Shown here: piece after piece, positions 9,195 to 18,157 of the stretch
Numbering within the stretch: the stretch's first letter is position 1
Layout of the letters: every line of letters starts with the position of its first letter
NCBI GenBank assembly: GCA_040905145.1
Contig: JBBDSC010000123.1
Span: 61,791 to 125,790 of the forward strand
Direction of reading: 5' to 3'
DNA from: DATGMS01 sp040905145
GTDB lineage: Bacteria > Bacteroidota > Bacteroidia > Cytophagales > Cyclobacteriaceae
DNA length: 64,000 nt
Program-made: the position numbers and the translations under genes
Notes under the pieces: model-generated
Databases searched by the model: none
What the model saw: the letters and a program-made list of their open reading frames with translations, nothing else
Told to the model about the DNA's origin: nothing

Positions 9195-10574
9195 ATGAAG
9201 AAGAAAAAACCTCAAAAATATACGGAGGGAAAAATCCTCGGCTCTTTGGTTTCGGTAGCGGTTCCTATCATTCTTGCTAATGTCCTGCAAACTGCCTATC
9301 AATTGATCGATACCTTTTGGCTGGGACGATTAGGGGCAAATGCAGTGGCAGCGGTCAGTTTGAGCTTCCCTATTTTGTTCTTGATTCTATCCTTGGGAGG
9401 TGGTCTTACTTTGGCAGGTACCGTAATTGTATCTCAGTACAAAGGTGCAAACAACCAAAAACAAATTGATTTCAGCTCCTCACAAACGGTTTTTGTGATT
9501 TTTATTGTCTCTTTTCTTTTGGCAATAGTGGGTAATTTAGCTGCCTCACCACTCATGAAGATGGTAGGGGCTGGGCCAGAAATATTGGAGGATTCAGTGA
9601 CTTACTTTAAAGTATCCTCTTTTGGTTTTATCTTTCTTTTCATGTTTTTTGTCTTTCAATCGCTCATGAGGGGAATAGGAAATGTATTGCTTCCCATGTA
9701 CGTCATTCTGTTAACGGTATTCCTAAACCTGCTATTGGACCCATTGTTTATTTATGGTTTTGGGCCTATCCCCGGTTATGGGGTGGCGGGAGCGGCAGTG
9801 GCCAGTGTGATGACTCAGGGGATTTCGGCCATAGTAGGTATTGGTTTTTTATGGCGGGGAAAAAATGGGATCAAAATCAATTGGTCTGACATGCATTTTG
9901 ACTTTGCCTGGACTAAAAGGATGTTCCGAATAGGGTTGCCTGCCAGTTTGGAACAGTCTACAAGGGCAGCAGGAATGACCATGATGGTGGTCATTGTGAC
10001 GAGTTTTGGGAGTGAAGTGGTGGCAGCCTATGGGATTGGCTCCAGGGTGTTGAGCCTTGTGATTGTTCCTGCCTTAGGCCTGGCCATTGCCACCACCACA
10101 TTGGTGGGCCAAAATATTGGGGCGGGAAAAACCAAACGGGCCGAAAAAGTGGGTAATCTCAGTTACAAAGTTGCTTTTTTCGGACTTACCGGCATGGGCC
10201 TTTTACTTTTTGTTTTTGCCGAAGAATTAACGGCCTTTTTTGTGCCCAATGAACCAAAAGTTATACAGGATGGGGCACTTTTCATCAAAATCATGGCTCC
10301 CAGTTTTGGTTTTATGGGGATTCAGCAGGTGTTAAACGGCGTTTTCAACGGGACAGGATTCACCAAGGCTTCCATGATGATTTCTATCCTCGGCTTGTGG
10401 GTAATCCGGTTTCCGGTGGCTTATTTTCTTTCTTATTATACCTCTTTGGGATATGAAGGCATCTGGTGGGCTTTCCCTATATCTAATGTAATCTCTGGGG
10501 TTGCCGCTTTTACTTTTTTTAAAATGGGATACTGGAAAAAACGATTGATAAAGATTGGTAATAAAATTAAATAA
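9195..10574 (+). CDS. MATE family efflux transporter
   Basis: 459-residue polytopic inner-membrane protein with about twelve hydrophobic segments and the two-fold repeated layout of the MATE family: N-half TYQLIDTFWLGRLGANAVAAVS and the equivalent C-half segment around SFGSEVVAAYGIGSRV, each following a conserved SLEQ or ANVLQ entry helix. Such carriers exchange drugs or metabolites for sodium or protons. It begins at an ATG preceded by a Lys-rich start (MKKKKPQK). No neighbour points to a substrate. Confidence 0.92.
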   Translation: MKKKKPQKYTEGKILGSLVSVAVPIILANVLQTAYQLIDTFWLGRLGANAVAAVSLSFPILFLILSLGGGLTLAGTVIVSQYKGANNQKQIDFSSSQTVFVIFIVSFLLAIVGNLAASPLMKMVGAGPEILEDSVTYFKVSSFGFIFLFMFFVFQSLMRGIGNVLLPMYVILLTVFLNLLLDPLFIYGFGPIPGYGVAGAAVASVMTQGISAIVGIGFLWRGKNGIKINWSDMHFDFAWTKRMFRIGLPASLEQSTRAAGMTMMVVIVTSFGSEVVAAYGIGSRVLSLVIVPALGLAIATTTLVGQNIGAGKTKRAEKVGNLSYKVAFFGLTGMGLLLFVFAEELTAFFVPNEPKVIQDGALFIKIMAPSFGFMGIQQVLNGVFNGTGFTKASMMISILGLWVIRFPVAYFLSYYTSLGYEGIWWAFPISNVISGVAAFTFFKMGYWKKRLIKIGNKIK

Positions 10575-10821
10575 GACTTCCTTCTATAAAAAAAGTAAAA
10601 TATAGCGGCTATTAAAATCCAAAGGGATTGACCTAACTCATTGATGCAGACAAGCCATCTGGGGAAGGTAATCCAAAGAGCCTTCAAAATTATTTCTGCG
10701 AATTTTTTTGATGTTATTTTTATACTAGCTATTTTGCAGTTTAAATAAACTATTTTGAATTTCAAATAATATTTCCCCATTACTTGTTGGCAATTTTATT
10801 TGAACTTTTATAAAAGAGACC

Positions 10822-12792
10822 ATGGCAAAATTTCTTCTTTTGTTGATAATCAGTATATGGCCTTTCTTTTCTTATGCACAGTTGGATTGTGAGGTAACAC
10901 CTGTGCCCGACACCTTTTCCCGGGGAAACGGGTATTGGAAAGGGTATGTGTTCCAGATCAGTGAAGATTACAGCCCAACCGCCGATTGGAACAGGGATTT
11001 TAAAAACGGCGGTGCAAACAGGAAATTTAAGGGCTATTTGAAATACAACAATGATTTTCTCCCGTTCAATTCCGTCAATTTTGACACCCGGTTTGGGGAT
11101 GTTATAGGCTATGACAATGATGAGAATTTTTTCGGGACCAGTGAATTTTCCAACTCCATTGAAGCAGGTTGCGACGTTCAACTGAAGAATTTCGGGGTGA
11201 TCCTTAGGTCGAAAATAACCATCCCTGAAGGGGAGCCTGGTATTTACAGATTTACTATAGGGAGTGATGATGGTTCAAGGTTAAATATCAATGGGGAAAC
11301 CCTACATGATAATTGGGGTACCGGTAAAACCTATGAATATAACGAAAATGTCATCAATTACTATGTACCATATGAAGGTGGGGAGTCGGTTACTTTGGAT
11401 TTGTTCTATTATGAAAAAAACGGCTTTAACAGGCTCAGTTTTAATTTTGAACGGTATTTGGGACCCGGGGAAATTGAAGGGAGCCAGGACCTTTGCGGCA
11501 TAGCACCGGATCCAGAAGAATTCGGTTCCAGGGGCCCTGCAGCTTTTTTGGAGGGAACCGTTTCCTATCAATGGCAATTTTCCACGATCAATGACCCCGA
11601 CCCCGACAATTGGACAGACATTCCCGGAGCTAATGATTTGGTTTATGATGTACCTGCTTATAATCCGGAAAATGAAGAAAGCTGGTCAGGTGCAAGATAT
11701 TACCGCCGGTTGGCCACCAATACCACCCCTGATGGAGTGGAGGAGAAATTTGCCTCAAATGTACTGACGGTAAATCTGTCTTTAATTCAGGGTTTAGATC
11801 AACAGGAATCAGGTCAAAATGAATGGATAGGCCACATTTACCGGGGAATAGGTGACTTTAGCAGCAATGCTTATCTGGGGAGGATGCAGGAAGACGACAT
11901 CTTTGAGCAAAACTTTAATTTTAACGGTTCCGTATCACAGCCAAATGACTTTACACCGGACTATGGGTGCACCTTTCTCACTGAAAATTTTTCCGTAAGG
12001 TACAAAATGAAATTGGACGTAAGTCCCGGCATCTATACTTTCTTTGTACGTGGAGATGATGGATTTAGGTTAAGTGCGGATGAAGGCGCCACCTGGATAA
12101 TTAACGATTGGTCAGATGGCGCGGCCGAACCGTATCAATCAGCAATGGTTGAAATAAGCACCGAAGGTCAATTGGACCTTGTATTGGAATACTATGAAAA
12201 TTCAGGAGGTAACCTGATCGACTTTAAGTATGAATTCAATCCCCTGCTGCTCCCACTGGAATGGGGTGAAGTATCAGCGAGTGCTTGTGAGCAAAACAAT
12301 TGTCTGACCTGGGAAACGATCCAGGAAAAAAACACCAGTCATTTTGAATTGGAACGATCCTATGACGGCTTTACCTGGGAAATTTTCGACAATTCGGTCC
12401 AAGCGCAGGGGTTTTCTACAGAAAAAACATCCTATCAGTTCACTGACCATAACTTTATGAGTGGTCAGGTGTATTACAGGATCAAACAGGTGGATATGGA
12501 TGCGGCATTTGCCTATTCTGATGTTATGCGGGTTAATAATTACACCTTTCAGCATGGGTTTTTACCATTTCCAAATCCAACCGTAGATAAGATCAGGTTC
12601 TTCTCCAAAAATGAGGTGACAAAATTGATCTTAACCAACCATGATTATTCAGTGAATAAAGAACTGGAAATGGTTCAGCTAAACGAGAATGTGTACGAAG
12701 TGGATTTAGCGATGGTAAAGAGTGGGTATTATATCCTATCAGCCTTTAAAAGGAGTGCTGAAAAAGAAATTTTTAAAATAATTAAAAAATAA
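10822..12792 (+). CDS. Secreted protein with two PA14-like domains and T9SS sorting tail
   Basis: 656 residues. A Sec signal peptide (LLLLIISIWPFFSYAQ) is followed by two PA14-like lectin domains, one at about residues 30-210 (FTIGSDDGSRLNINGE) and one at about 330-470 (FFVRGDDGFRLSADEG); PA14 domains commonly bind glycans. A beta-rich linker typical of Bacteroidota (ACEQNNCLTWETIQEKNTSH) leads to a C-terminal domain of about 80 residues beginning PFPNPTVDK, matching type IX secretion type A sorting domains. It is therefore probably secreted or anchored to the cell surface. The ligand is unknown. A strong hairpin follows the stop codon. Confidence 0.85.
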   Translation: MAKFLLLLIISIWPFFSYAQLDCEVTPVPDTFSRGNGYWKGYVFQISEDYSPTADWNRDFKNGGANRKFKGYLKYNNDFLPFNSVNFDTRFGDVIGYDNDENFFGTSEFSNSIEAGCDVQLKNFGVILRSKITIPEGEPGIYRFTIGSDDGSRLNINGETLHDNWGTGKTYEYNENVINYYVPYEGGESVTLDLFYYEKNGFNRLSFNFERYLGPGEIEGSQDLCGIAPDPEEFGSRGPAAFLEGTVSYQWQFSTINDPDPDNWTDIPGANDLVYDVPAYNPENEESWSGARYYRRLATNTTPDGVEEKFASNVLTVNLSLIQGLDQQESGQNEWIGHIYRGIGDFSSNAYLGRMQEDDIFEQNFNFNGSVSQPNDFTPDYGCTFLTENFSVRYKMKLDVSPGIYTFFVRGDDGFRLSADEGATWIINDWSDGAAEPYQSAMVEISTEGQLDLVLEYYENSGGNLIDFKYEFNPLLLPLEWGEVSASACEQNNCLTWETIQEKNTSHFELERSYDGFTWEIFDNSVQAQGFSTEKTSYQFTDHNFMSGQVYYRIKQVDMDAAFAYSDVMRVNNYTFQHGFLPFPNPTVDKIRFFSKNEVTKLILTNHDYSVNKELEMVQLNENVYEVDLAMVKSGYYILSAFKRSAEKEIFKIIKK

Positions 12793-12820
12793 AGCTATGG
12801 CACAATGTCCCATAGCTTTA
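12790..12820 (+). terminator. Terminator of the PA14 gene
   Basis: Perfect 11-bp inverted repeat TAAAGCTATGG / CCATAGCTTTA with a 9-nt loop, overlapping the stop codon of the PA14 gene. It could also mark the 3' side of the tRNA-like gene on the other strand. Confidence 0.7.
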
Positions 12821-12850
12821 ATCAATTAACAATAAACCCAAAATAACCAG

Positions 12851-12973
12851 CTGTAGGAGAAGGACTCGAACCTCCACGGAGCAGTTAGGCAAACACGAGC
12901 TCGATATTTGCTTTATTCTGTGACCTCCACCCCCGGGACAGGAGGGCTTGTCTGCCAATTTCAACACCCTACA
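12851..12973 (-). tRNA. Unusual tRNA-like gene, class II form, anticodon GUC by fold
   Basis: On the minus strand a 123-nt tRNA fold can be drawn: acceptor TGTAGGG/TCCTACA; T8; D arm TTG/CAA with loop AAATTGGCAGA (A14, G18G19, A21 present); anticodon stem CCCTC/GGGGG with loop CTGTCCC (U33 present, anticodon GUC, unusual C37); a 54-nt variable arm; T arm GGAGG/CCTTC with loop TTCGAGT; discriminator G73. CCA is not encoded. The variable arm itself pairs (GGAG/CTCC, CAG/CTG, GCAAA/TTTGC). A long arm fits Leu or Ser tRNAs, G73 fits Ser, but GUC would read Asp codons. It may be a divergent tRNA, a tRNA-like RNA or a decayed gene. Confidence 0.6.
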
Positions 12974-13238
12974 GTATAAAAGACTTCTTTTTGTCTTTGT
13001 TTGATATTCCAAAATTAATAAAACCTTTAATAAAATAAAATATTTTCAACAAGAATAATTAAATTTTACATTTTGACTAAAAAAATGGAATTATTATTAT
13101 AAATTTGATAATAAACTATTGCTTAAAAGAAACCTTTTTGACAAATTTATAATAGGTTTTATTTGAAAATAATCTCAGGTTTGGTGTATCCTGGCGGTTG
13201 ATAAATAAAGGAATTATCATTACTTTAAATAAAAAACT

Positions 13239-13246
13239 TATTTTTG
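13239..13246 (+). promoter_or_regulatory. Putative -7 element at the Rrf2 regulator start
   Basis: TATTTTTG matches TAnnTTTG but ends only 3 bp before the ATG of the Rrf2 gene, so a transcript from it would begin at or next to the start codon. Confidence 0.35.
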
Positions 13247-13249
13247 TGT

Positions 13250-13666
13250 ATGTTATCTAAAAAGACCAAGTACGCTTTACATGCTTTAACTTATCTGGGT
13301 AAACACAAAGACAAAGGTGCTATTCTAATTCAGGAAATCTCAGAAGAATACGGCATCTCCCATAAGTTTTTGGAAAACATCCTTTTAGAACTGAAAAAAG
13401 CCGGTTTTCTTGGTAGCAAAAAAGGCAAAGGTGGTGGATATTACCTGATAAAAGAACCCACAGACATTCCTTTGTCTACAGTCATCCGACTCCTAGATGG
13501 ACCAATTGCCCTCCTTCCCTGTGTAAGCCTCAACTACTATGAGCCCTGCGAAGAATGTAAAGATCAGGCAAAATGTGGCTTGAATATGGTAATGATACAA
13601 GTGCGGGATGAAACACTTAAAATATTGAAAATGAAGAGCTTGGAGGATATTTTGAAAGAAGAATAA
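13250..13666 (+). CDS. Rrf2 family transcriptional regulator
   Basis: 138 residues with an N-terminal winged helix (KTKYALHALTYL, then the recognition region EEYGISHKFLENILLELKKAG and the wing SKKGKGGGYYL), as in IscR, NsrR and CymR. Three cysteines in the C-terminal half (PCVSL, PCEEC, KCGL) could bind an Fe-S cluster. I start at the ATG at 13250; an upstream TTG two codons earlier gives no better context. It lies just before the sulfate-reduction genes on the same strand, so control of cysteine or sulfur metabolism is likely by position, but this is inference. Confidence 0.9.
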   Translation: MLSKKTKYALHALTYLGKHKDKGAILIQEISEEYGISHKFLENILLELKKAGFLGSKKGKGGGYYLIKEPTDIPLSTVIRLLDGPIALLPCVSLNYYEPCEECKDQAKCGLNMVMIQVRDETLKILKMKSLEDILKEE

Positions 13667-13708
13667 TAATTTTTTCCATTAACCCTATAACTTTTATGGG
13701 GTTTTACG

Positions 13709-13716
13709 TACTTTTG
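13709..13716 (+). promoter_or_regulatory. Putative -7 promoter element of the sulfate reduction operon
   Basis: TACTTTTG matches TAnnTTTG and ends 25 bp before the cysH start, giving a short leader. It suggests cysH has its own promoter separate from the upstream regulator. Confidence 0.5.
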
Positions 13717-13741
13717 TAAGATAGCTCTGAAAAAAATAACT

Positions 13742-14479
13742 ATGATCCAATCAAGCACCATAGAAAATTTATCCAAACAATTAGAAGAACTCAACCCAGT
13801 TGAAGCTATCGCTTTGTTATGCGATTTGTTTCCTGAGAAAGTGGTATTTTCAACTTCTTTAGGACAAGAAGATCAAGCTATAACTGAAATAATTGCCAAA
13901 AACAACCTGGGGGTGAATATTTTCACCCTTGACACAGGTAGGTTATTTTACGAAACCTATGATCTTCTTGCCAGGACAATTGTGAAATACGGTTTGGATA
14001 TCAAAACTTATTATCCCAATACCCATTCGGTGGAAGATTTTGTGAGAACAAAGGGCATCAATGGGTTTTATGATTCTCCGGAAAACAGGAAAGGTTGCTG
14101 TTATATAAGAAAAGTAGAGCCTCTAAAGAGGGCGTTAAAAGGAAATAGCATTTGGATAACCGGTCTTAGGGCAGAACAAAGCACCAACCGTAGCGAAATG
14201 AAAAAGCTGGAATGGGACGAAGGTAATCAAATCCTTAAGTTCAACCCACTACTGAATTGGACAATGGAAGATCTTTTATCTTATATTGACGAACATTCAA
14301 TTCCTTATAATCCACTTCATGACAAAGGTTTTGCCAGTATCGGTTGCGCCCCTTGTACTAGGGCCATTGAACCTGGGGAAGACCCTCGTGCAGGTAGATG
14401 GTGGTGGGAAAGCTCCAAAAAGGAGTGTGGCTTACATACCCATTCAATGTCCAACGAAGATGCGGTAAGCAAAATCTAG
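13742..14479 (+). CDS. cysH: Adenylyl-sulfate (APS) reductase, CysH family
   Basis: Reduces activated sulfate to sulfite with thioredoxin. The 245 residues carry the PP-loop nucleotide motif (VVFSTSLGQEDQA near residue 35) and the catalytic C-terminal KECGLH. Two extra cysteine pairs, RKGCCYIRK and IGCAPCTRA, are the [4Fe-4S] ligands that distinguish APS reductases from PAPS-specific CysH, so APS is the likely substrate. The gene heads a run with sulfite reductase and siroheme genes. The ATP sulfurylase genes (cysD/cysN or sat) that make APS are not in this window. Confidence 0.94.
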   Translation: MIQSSTIENLSKQLEELNPVEAIALLCDLFPEKVVFSTSLGQEDQAITEIIAKNNLGVNIFTLDTGRLFYETYDLLARTIVKYGLDIKTYYPNTHSVEDFVRTKGINGFYDSPENRKGCCYIRKVEPLKRALKGNSIWITGLRAEQSTNRSEMKKLEWDEGNQILKFNPLLNWTMEDLLSYIDEHSIPYNPLHDKGFASIGCAPCTRAIEPGEDPRAGRWWWESSKKECGLHTHSMSNEDAVSKI

Positions 14480-14559
14480 ATCAGGTATATTTCGCTCACT
14501 CAATCCATAAGCGGAAGACTGAAAAACATTCTGGTGAGTAATTAAAAAAATGAATCATC

Positions 14560-16662
14560 ATGCAAAGCTTTAGAACAGAAATAGAAAACCCCGTAGTCGA
14601 AAAAGACGTCCTGGAATTGGCGGGAAAAATTGCTCTTTTCAGGGATGGAAAAATAGATGAGGATAAATTCAAGAGCCTGAGACTCGCAAGGGGGATATAC
14701 GGCCAGCGCCAGCCAGGCGTGCAGATGATCCGCATCAAATTGCCCCACGGCAAAGTTACCTCTGAGCAGTTGCACAGGATTACGGATGTTTCTGACAAAT
14801 ATTCTACTGGGCGACTACATATCACCACAAGACAGGACATCCAGATCCATTATGTAAGCTTGGATAAAACACCGGAACTTTGGTCGGAGTTGGATAAAAA
14901 CGATGTAACTATCCGGGAGGCTTGTGGCAATACTGTAAGGAATGTTACCGCTTCGGAAACAGCCGGGGTGGACCCCAAAGAACCATTCGATGTTACTCCT
15001 TATGCTGATGCTACCTTTAAGCATCTCCTTAGGAACCCGGTTTGCCAGGAAATGGGCAGGAAATTCAAAATTTCCTTTTCTGCCAGTGAAGAGGATACCG
15101 CATTGAGCTATTTACACGATCTGGGCTTCATACCAAAAATAAAAGAAATCAATGGCCAGATGGCGCGGGGCTTTAAGGTACATCTTGGGGGAGGGCTAGG
15201 TTCTCAGCCAAGACTTGCGGACGGGATTACTGATTTTCTGGAAGCGGATCAGCTGATTCCTTTTATTGAAGGGGTCATCCGGGTTTTTGACAGACATGGG
15301 GAGAGGGCTAAAAGGATGAAAGCCAGAATGAAATTTCTGATTAAAAACCTTGGCACAGATGCTTTTCTTGAATTGGTGAAAGAAGAACAAAAGGCACTTC
15401 CTTATAAATCATATCCCATTGATTATGAAAACTATGAGGCTCAGCAAAACCTTCCTAATCCAGAAATTCCTGTCGTAGAGGAACCTAATGACCTGGCCTA
15501 TGAGCGGTGGAAGTTAACCAACATTCTTCCTCAAAAGCAAAAAGGCTATGTATCCATTGGTATCAAAATCCATTTAGGTGATTTTTATACACCTGAGGCA
15601 AGGAAATTGGCTGATTTGGTCAAAACTTATGCCAATAATGAGCTAAGGTTCACCTTGAGGCAAAACATCTTGATCCGCGATGTAAAGGAGGAATTGATAC
15701 CTTTCTTTTATCAGGAATTAAAAAAGCTGGATATGGCAACCTATGGCTATAATACACTGGGGGATGTCACAGCTTGTCCCGGAACCGATACCTGTAATCT
15801 GGGTATATCCAGCAGCACCGGTGCCGCTCAGGTTTTGCAAGATGTGATTTTCAATGAATACCCTCAACATTTATTCAATAAAGACCTGACCATAAAAATA
15901 TCAGGCTGTATGAATGCCTGCGGGCAACATAATATGGCATCCATTGGTTTTCAGGGAATGTCCATGAAAGTGGGAAAATCAGTAGTTCCTGCCTTACAGG
16001 TATTACTTGGCGGAGGAACTTTGGGAAATGGTCAGGGAAGGTTTGCGGATAAAGTAATCAAAATTCCCAGCAAAAGGGGACCACAGGCCTTGAGGATTAT
16101 CTTGAATGATTTTGAGGAAAATACATTTGAAGGGGAATCATTCCTTGACTATTACGACAGGCAGGGACAACCCTACTTCTATGAAAGTCTGAAATCACTG
16201 ACCAGCACAGATGATATCGTGGATTCAGATTATATTGATTGGGGAAATGATAAACCTTATGTCACCGCAATAGGTGTAGGGGAATGTGCCGGCGTGGTCA
16301 TTGACCTGGTATCAACCCTTTTGCTGGAAGCCAGGGAAAAACTCGCCAATGCGGAAGAAAGCCTTCAGCAGCAGCTTTGGGCTGATGGCATTTACCACAC
16401 TTATTCAGGAATGATCAATGCGGCTAAGGCCATTCTTCTTGCAGAAGGACTCAGTGCAAATTCTTATGCCCAAATCGTTGAGCAATTCGAGGAAGCCTTT
16501 ATTAATTCAGGTAAGATTGATCTTAATAGCAGTTTTTCGGAACTGGTTTATCAGATCAAAAACAACGAGCCTACAGAAGAATTTGCCAAAGCGTATTTTG
16601 CCCGGGCAGAAAAACTTTATCATATTATCAGTGACTACAGAGCTAAGGAGGTAATGGTATGA
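14560..16662 (+). CDS. Assimilatory sulfite reductase with C-terminal HEPN-like domain
   Basis: Six-electron reduction of sulfite to sulfide with a coupled siroheme and [4Fe-4S] cluster. Residues 1 to about 545 form the two-repeat nitrite/sulfite reductase core; the cluster ligands are visible as ACPGTDTC (C-x5-C) and SGCMNAC (C-x3-C). After it comes a helical extension of about 125 residues (LLLEAREKLANAEES, HTYSGMINAAKAILLAEG) that resembles a HEPN domain. Ferredoxin-type reductases of this family usually end near 560 residues. The gene overlaps cobA by 4 bp (ATGA), so cofactor synthesis is translationally coupled. The tail's role is unknown. Confidence 0.92.
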   Translation: MQSFRTEIENPVVEKDVLELAGKIALFRDGKIDEDKFKSLRLARGIYGQRQPGVQMIRIKLPHGKVTSEQLHRITDVSDKYSTGRLHITTRQDIQIHYVSLDKTPELWSELDKNDVTIREACGNTVRNVTASETAGVDPKEPFDVTPYADATFKHLLRNPVCQEMGRKFKISFSASEEDTALSYLHDLGFIPKIKEINGQMARGFKVHLGGGLGSQPRLADGITDFLEADQLIPFIEGVIRVFDRHGERAKRMKARMKFLIKNLGTDAFLELVKEEQKALPYKSYPIDYENYEAQQNLPNPEIPVVEEPNDLAYERWKLTNILPQKQKGYVSIGIKIHLGDFYTPEARKLADLVKTYANNELRFTLRQNILIRDVKEELIPFFYQELKKLDMATYGYNTLGDVTACPGTDTCNLGISSSTGAAQVLQDVIFNEYPQHLFNKDLTIKISGCMNACGQHNMASIGFQGMSMKVGKSVVPALQVLLGGGTLGNGQGRFADKVIKIPSKRGPQALRIILNDFEENTFEGESFLDYYDRQGQPYFYESLKSLTSTDDIVDSDYIDWGNDKPYVTAIGVGECAGVVIDLVSTLLLEAREKLANAEESLQQQLWADGIYHTYSGMINAAKAILLAEGLSANSYAQIVEQFEEAFINSGKIDLNSSFSELVYQIKNNEPTEEFAKAYFARAEKLYHIISDYRAKEVMV

Positions 16663-17432
16663 ATCAAATGATCACACCACAGTTGACCTTGGTCGGAGCG
16701 GGCCCAGGTGATCCGGAATTGATCACCTTGAAAGGGATCTTGGCATTGGGCAAAGCTGATGTGGTATTGTATGATGCCTTGGTAGATGAATCCTTGCTGA
16801 AATACGCCACAAAAAATGCCCTTAAAATCTATGTGGGAAAAAGAAGCGGAAGCAGGGAAAACCCACAAGAGGATACCAATAGATTGATTGTCCGTTACGC
16901 CTTGGAATATGGGCACGTCGTCAGGTTAAAAGGCGGCGATCCCTTTGTCTTTGGCAGAGGGGCAGAAGAAATCGACTATGTGCTCCAATTTGGCATCAAA
17001 ACCGAGGTAATACCCGGGATTACTTCCAGCATTTCCGTGCCTGCCTCTCAAGGAATCCCTGTCACCAAAAGAGGAATATCCGAAAGCTTTTGGGTAATCA
17101 CCGGAACCACATCTGCCGGGGAACTCTCCAATGACCTTCATCTGGCCACTCAGTCTTCCGCTACAGTGGTAGTGTTGATGGGGACAAAAAAATTAAGTGA
17201 AATAGTTTCCTCTTATAAACAAGCTGGAAAATCATCCACACCAATTGCCCTCATTCAAAATGGCACCACTGATCAAGAAAAAATAGTGGCTGGATGTATT
17301 GAAGATATTGAGCAAAAAGTATTTACTTCAGGAATAGGTGCACCTGCCATCATAATTATTGGGGAAGTAGTAAAGGAAAGCCCAAAATTAATGGAAATAT
17401 ATCAGGAAGTGGTGTGGGATAGTTGTACTTAA
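16659..17432 (+). CDS. cobA: Uroporphyrinogen-III C-methyltransferase
   Basis: SAM-dependent methylation of uroporphyrinogen III to precorrin-2, the first committed step to siroheme. The 257 residues show the family's N-terminal VGAGPGDPELITLKG, the RLKGGDPFVFGRGAEE loop and the VIPGITSS segment, all conserved in SUMT. It overlaps the sulfite reductase stop codon by 4 bp. Position in the cluster points to siroheme for sulfite reduction rather than cobalamin. Confidence 0.96.
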   Translation: MNQMITPQLTLVGAGPGDPELITLKGILALGKADVVLYDALVDESLLKYATKNALKIYVGKRSGSRENPQEDTNRLIVRYALEYGHVVRLKGGDPFVFGRGAEEIDYVLQFGIKTEVIPGITSSISVPASQGIPVTKRGISESFWVITGTTSAGELSNDLHLATQSSATVVVLMGTKKLSEIVSSYKQAGKSSTPIALIQNGTTDQEKIVAGCIEDIEQKVFTSGIGAPAIIIIGEVVKESPKLMEIYQEVVWDSCT

Positions 17433-17447
17433 TAGGTGCGGATTCTA

Positions 17448-17490
17448 TGGTTTCACGCCTGCCTACCGGGAAGCGAGTGTGAAATCTTTT
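17448..17490 (+). terminator. Weak hairpin after cobA
   Basis: GGTTTCAC ... GTGAAATC with a GCCTGCCTACCGGGAAGC-type interior followed by TTTTT. It may attenuate transcription between cobA and the dehydrogenase gene 149 bp downstream. The loop is large, so confidence is low. Confidence 0.3.
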
Positions 17491-17581
17491 TCCTATTTGA
17501 TGTTTCTGTTGAAATAAGAAGTCATTTAGTTAAACTCCCTTAATAATCACCCCAACTTCTTCATTTTATAAATACCCAAGC

Positions 17582-18157
17582 ATGAACGAACTTTATCCCA
17601 TATTCTTAAAAGTTGCCCAACTCAACACCTTGTTGGTAGGAGCGGGATCAGTAGGTTTGGAAAAACTGACATTTCTACTTAAATCCAGTCCAAATGCCCA
17701 TGTGACAGTTGTGTCAAAAGAAATTTCCAAAGAGGTCACGGAATTAGCGCAAAGCAGCAAGCATATTACCTTGGTAGAAGATCGCTATCATGAAAAATAT
17801 TTGGCCGGAAAGCATATTGCCATTGCCGCCACCGAGGATAAAGAAGTCAATAAACAAATTTATCTTGATGCCAAAGAAAGGTTCCTTCTGGTCAATGTGG
17901 CCGACACCCCGGCACTTTGTGATTTTTACCTTGGAGGAATTGTAACAAAAGGGAATGTTAAAATTGCCATCAGTACCAACGGCAAGTCACCAACCACTGC
18001 CAAAAGGTTAAGACAACTCTTGGAAGAAATCATTCCGGAAGACATCAACGAAATGGTTGAAAACATCCACCTTTACCGGGACACCTTAAAAGGGGATTTT
18101 GAATATAAAGTGGAAGCTTTAAATAAACTGACAGAGGGATTCCTTGGTAAGAAATAA
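17582..18157 (+). CDS. Precorrin-2 dehydrogenase / sirohydrochlorin ferrochelatase (Met8/CysG-N type)
   Basis: 191 residues matching the NAD-dependent dehydrogenase half of CysG and yeast Met8. A Rossmann start (LLVGAGSVGLEK) is followed by the VADTPALCDFYLGGIV segment and the conserved ISTNGKSPTTAKRLRQLLEE that carries the family's active-site region. It oxidises precorrin-2 to sirohydrochlorin and may insert iron. CysG of enterobacteria fuses this domain to SUMT; here they are separate genes in one cluster. Confidence 0.93.
   Translation: MNELYPIFLKVAQLNTLLVGAGSVGLEKLTFLLKSSPNAHVTVVSKEISKEVTELAQSSKHITLVEDRYHEKYLAGKHIAIAATEDKEVNKQIYLDAKERFLLVNVADTPALCDFYLGGIVTKGNVKIAISTNGKSPTTAKRLRQLLEEIIPEDINEMVENIHLYRDTLKGDFEYKVEALNKLTEGFLGKK

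Noticed and set aside
12818..13012. Minus-strand frame of 64 codons
   Set aside because: It is the translation of the tRNA-like gene and its flanks, with no protein features.
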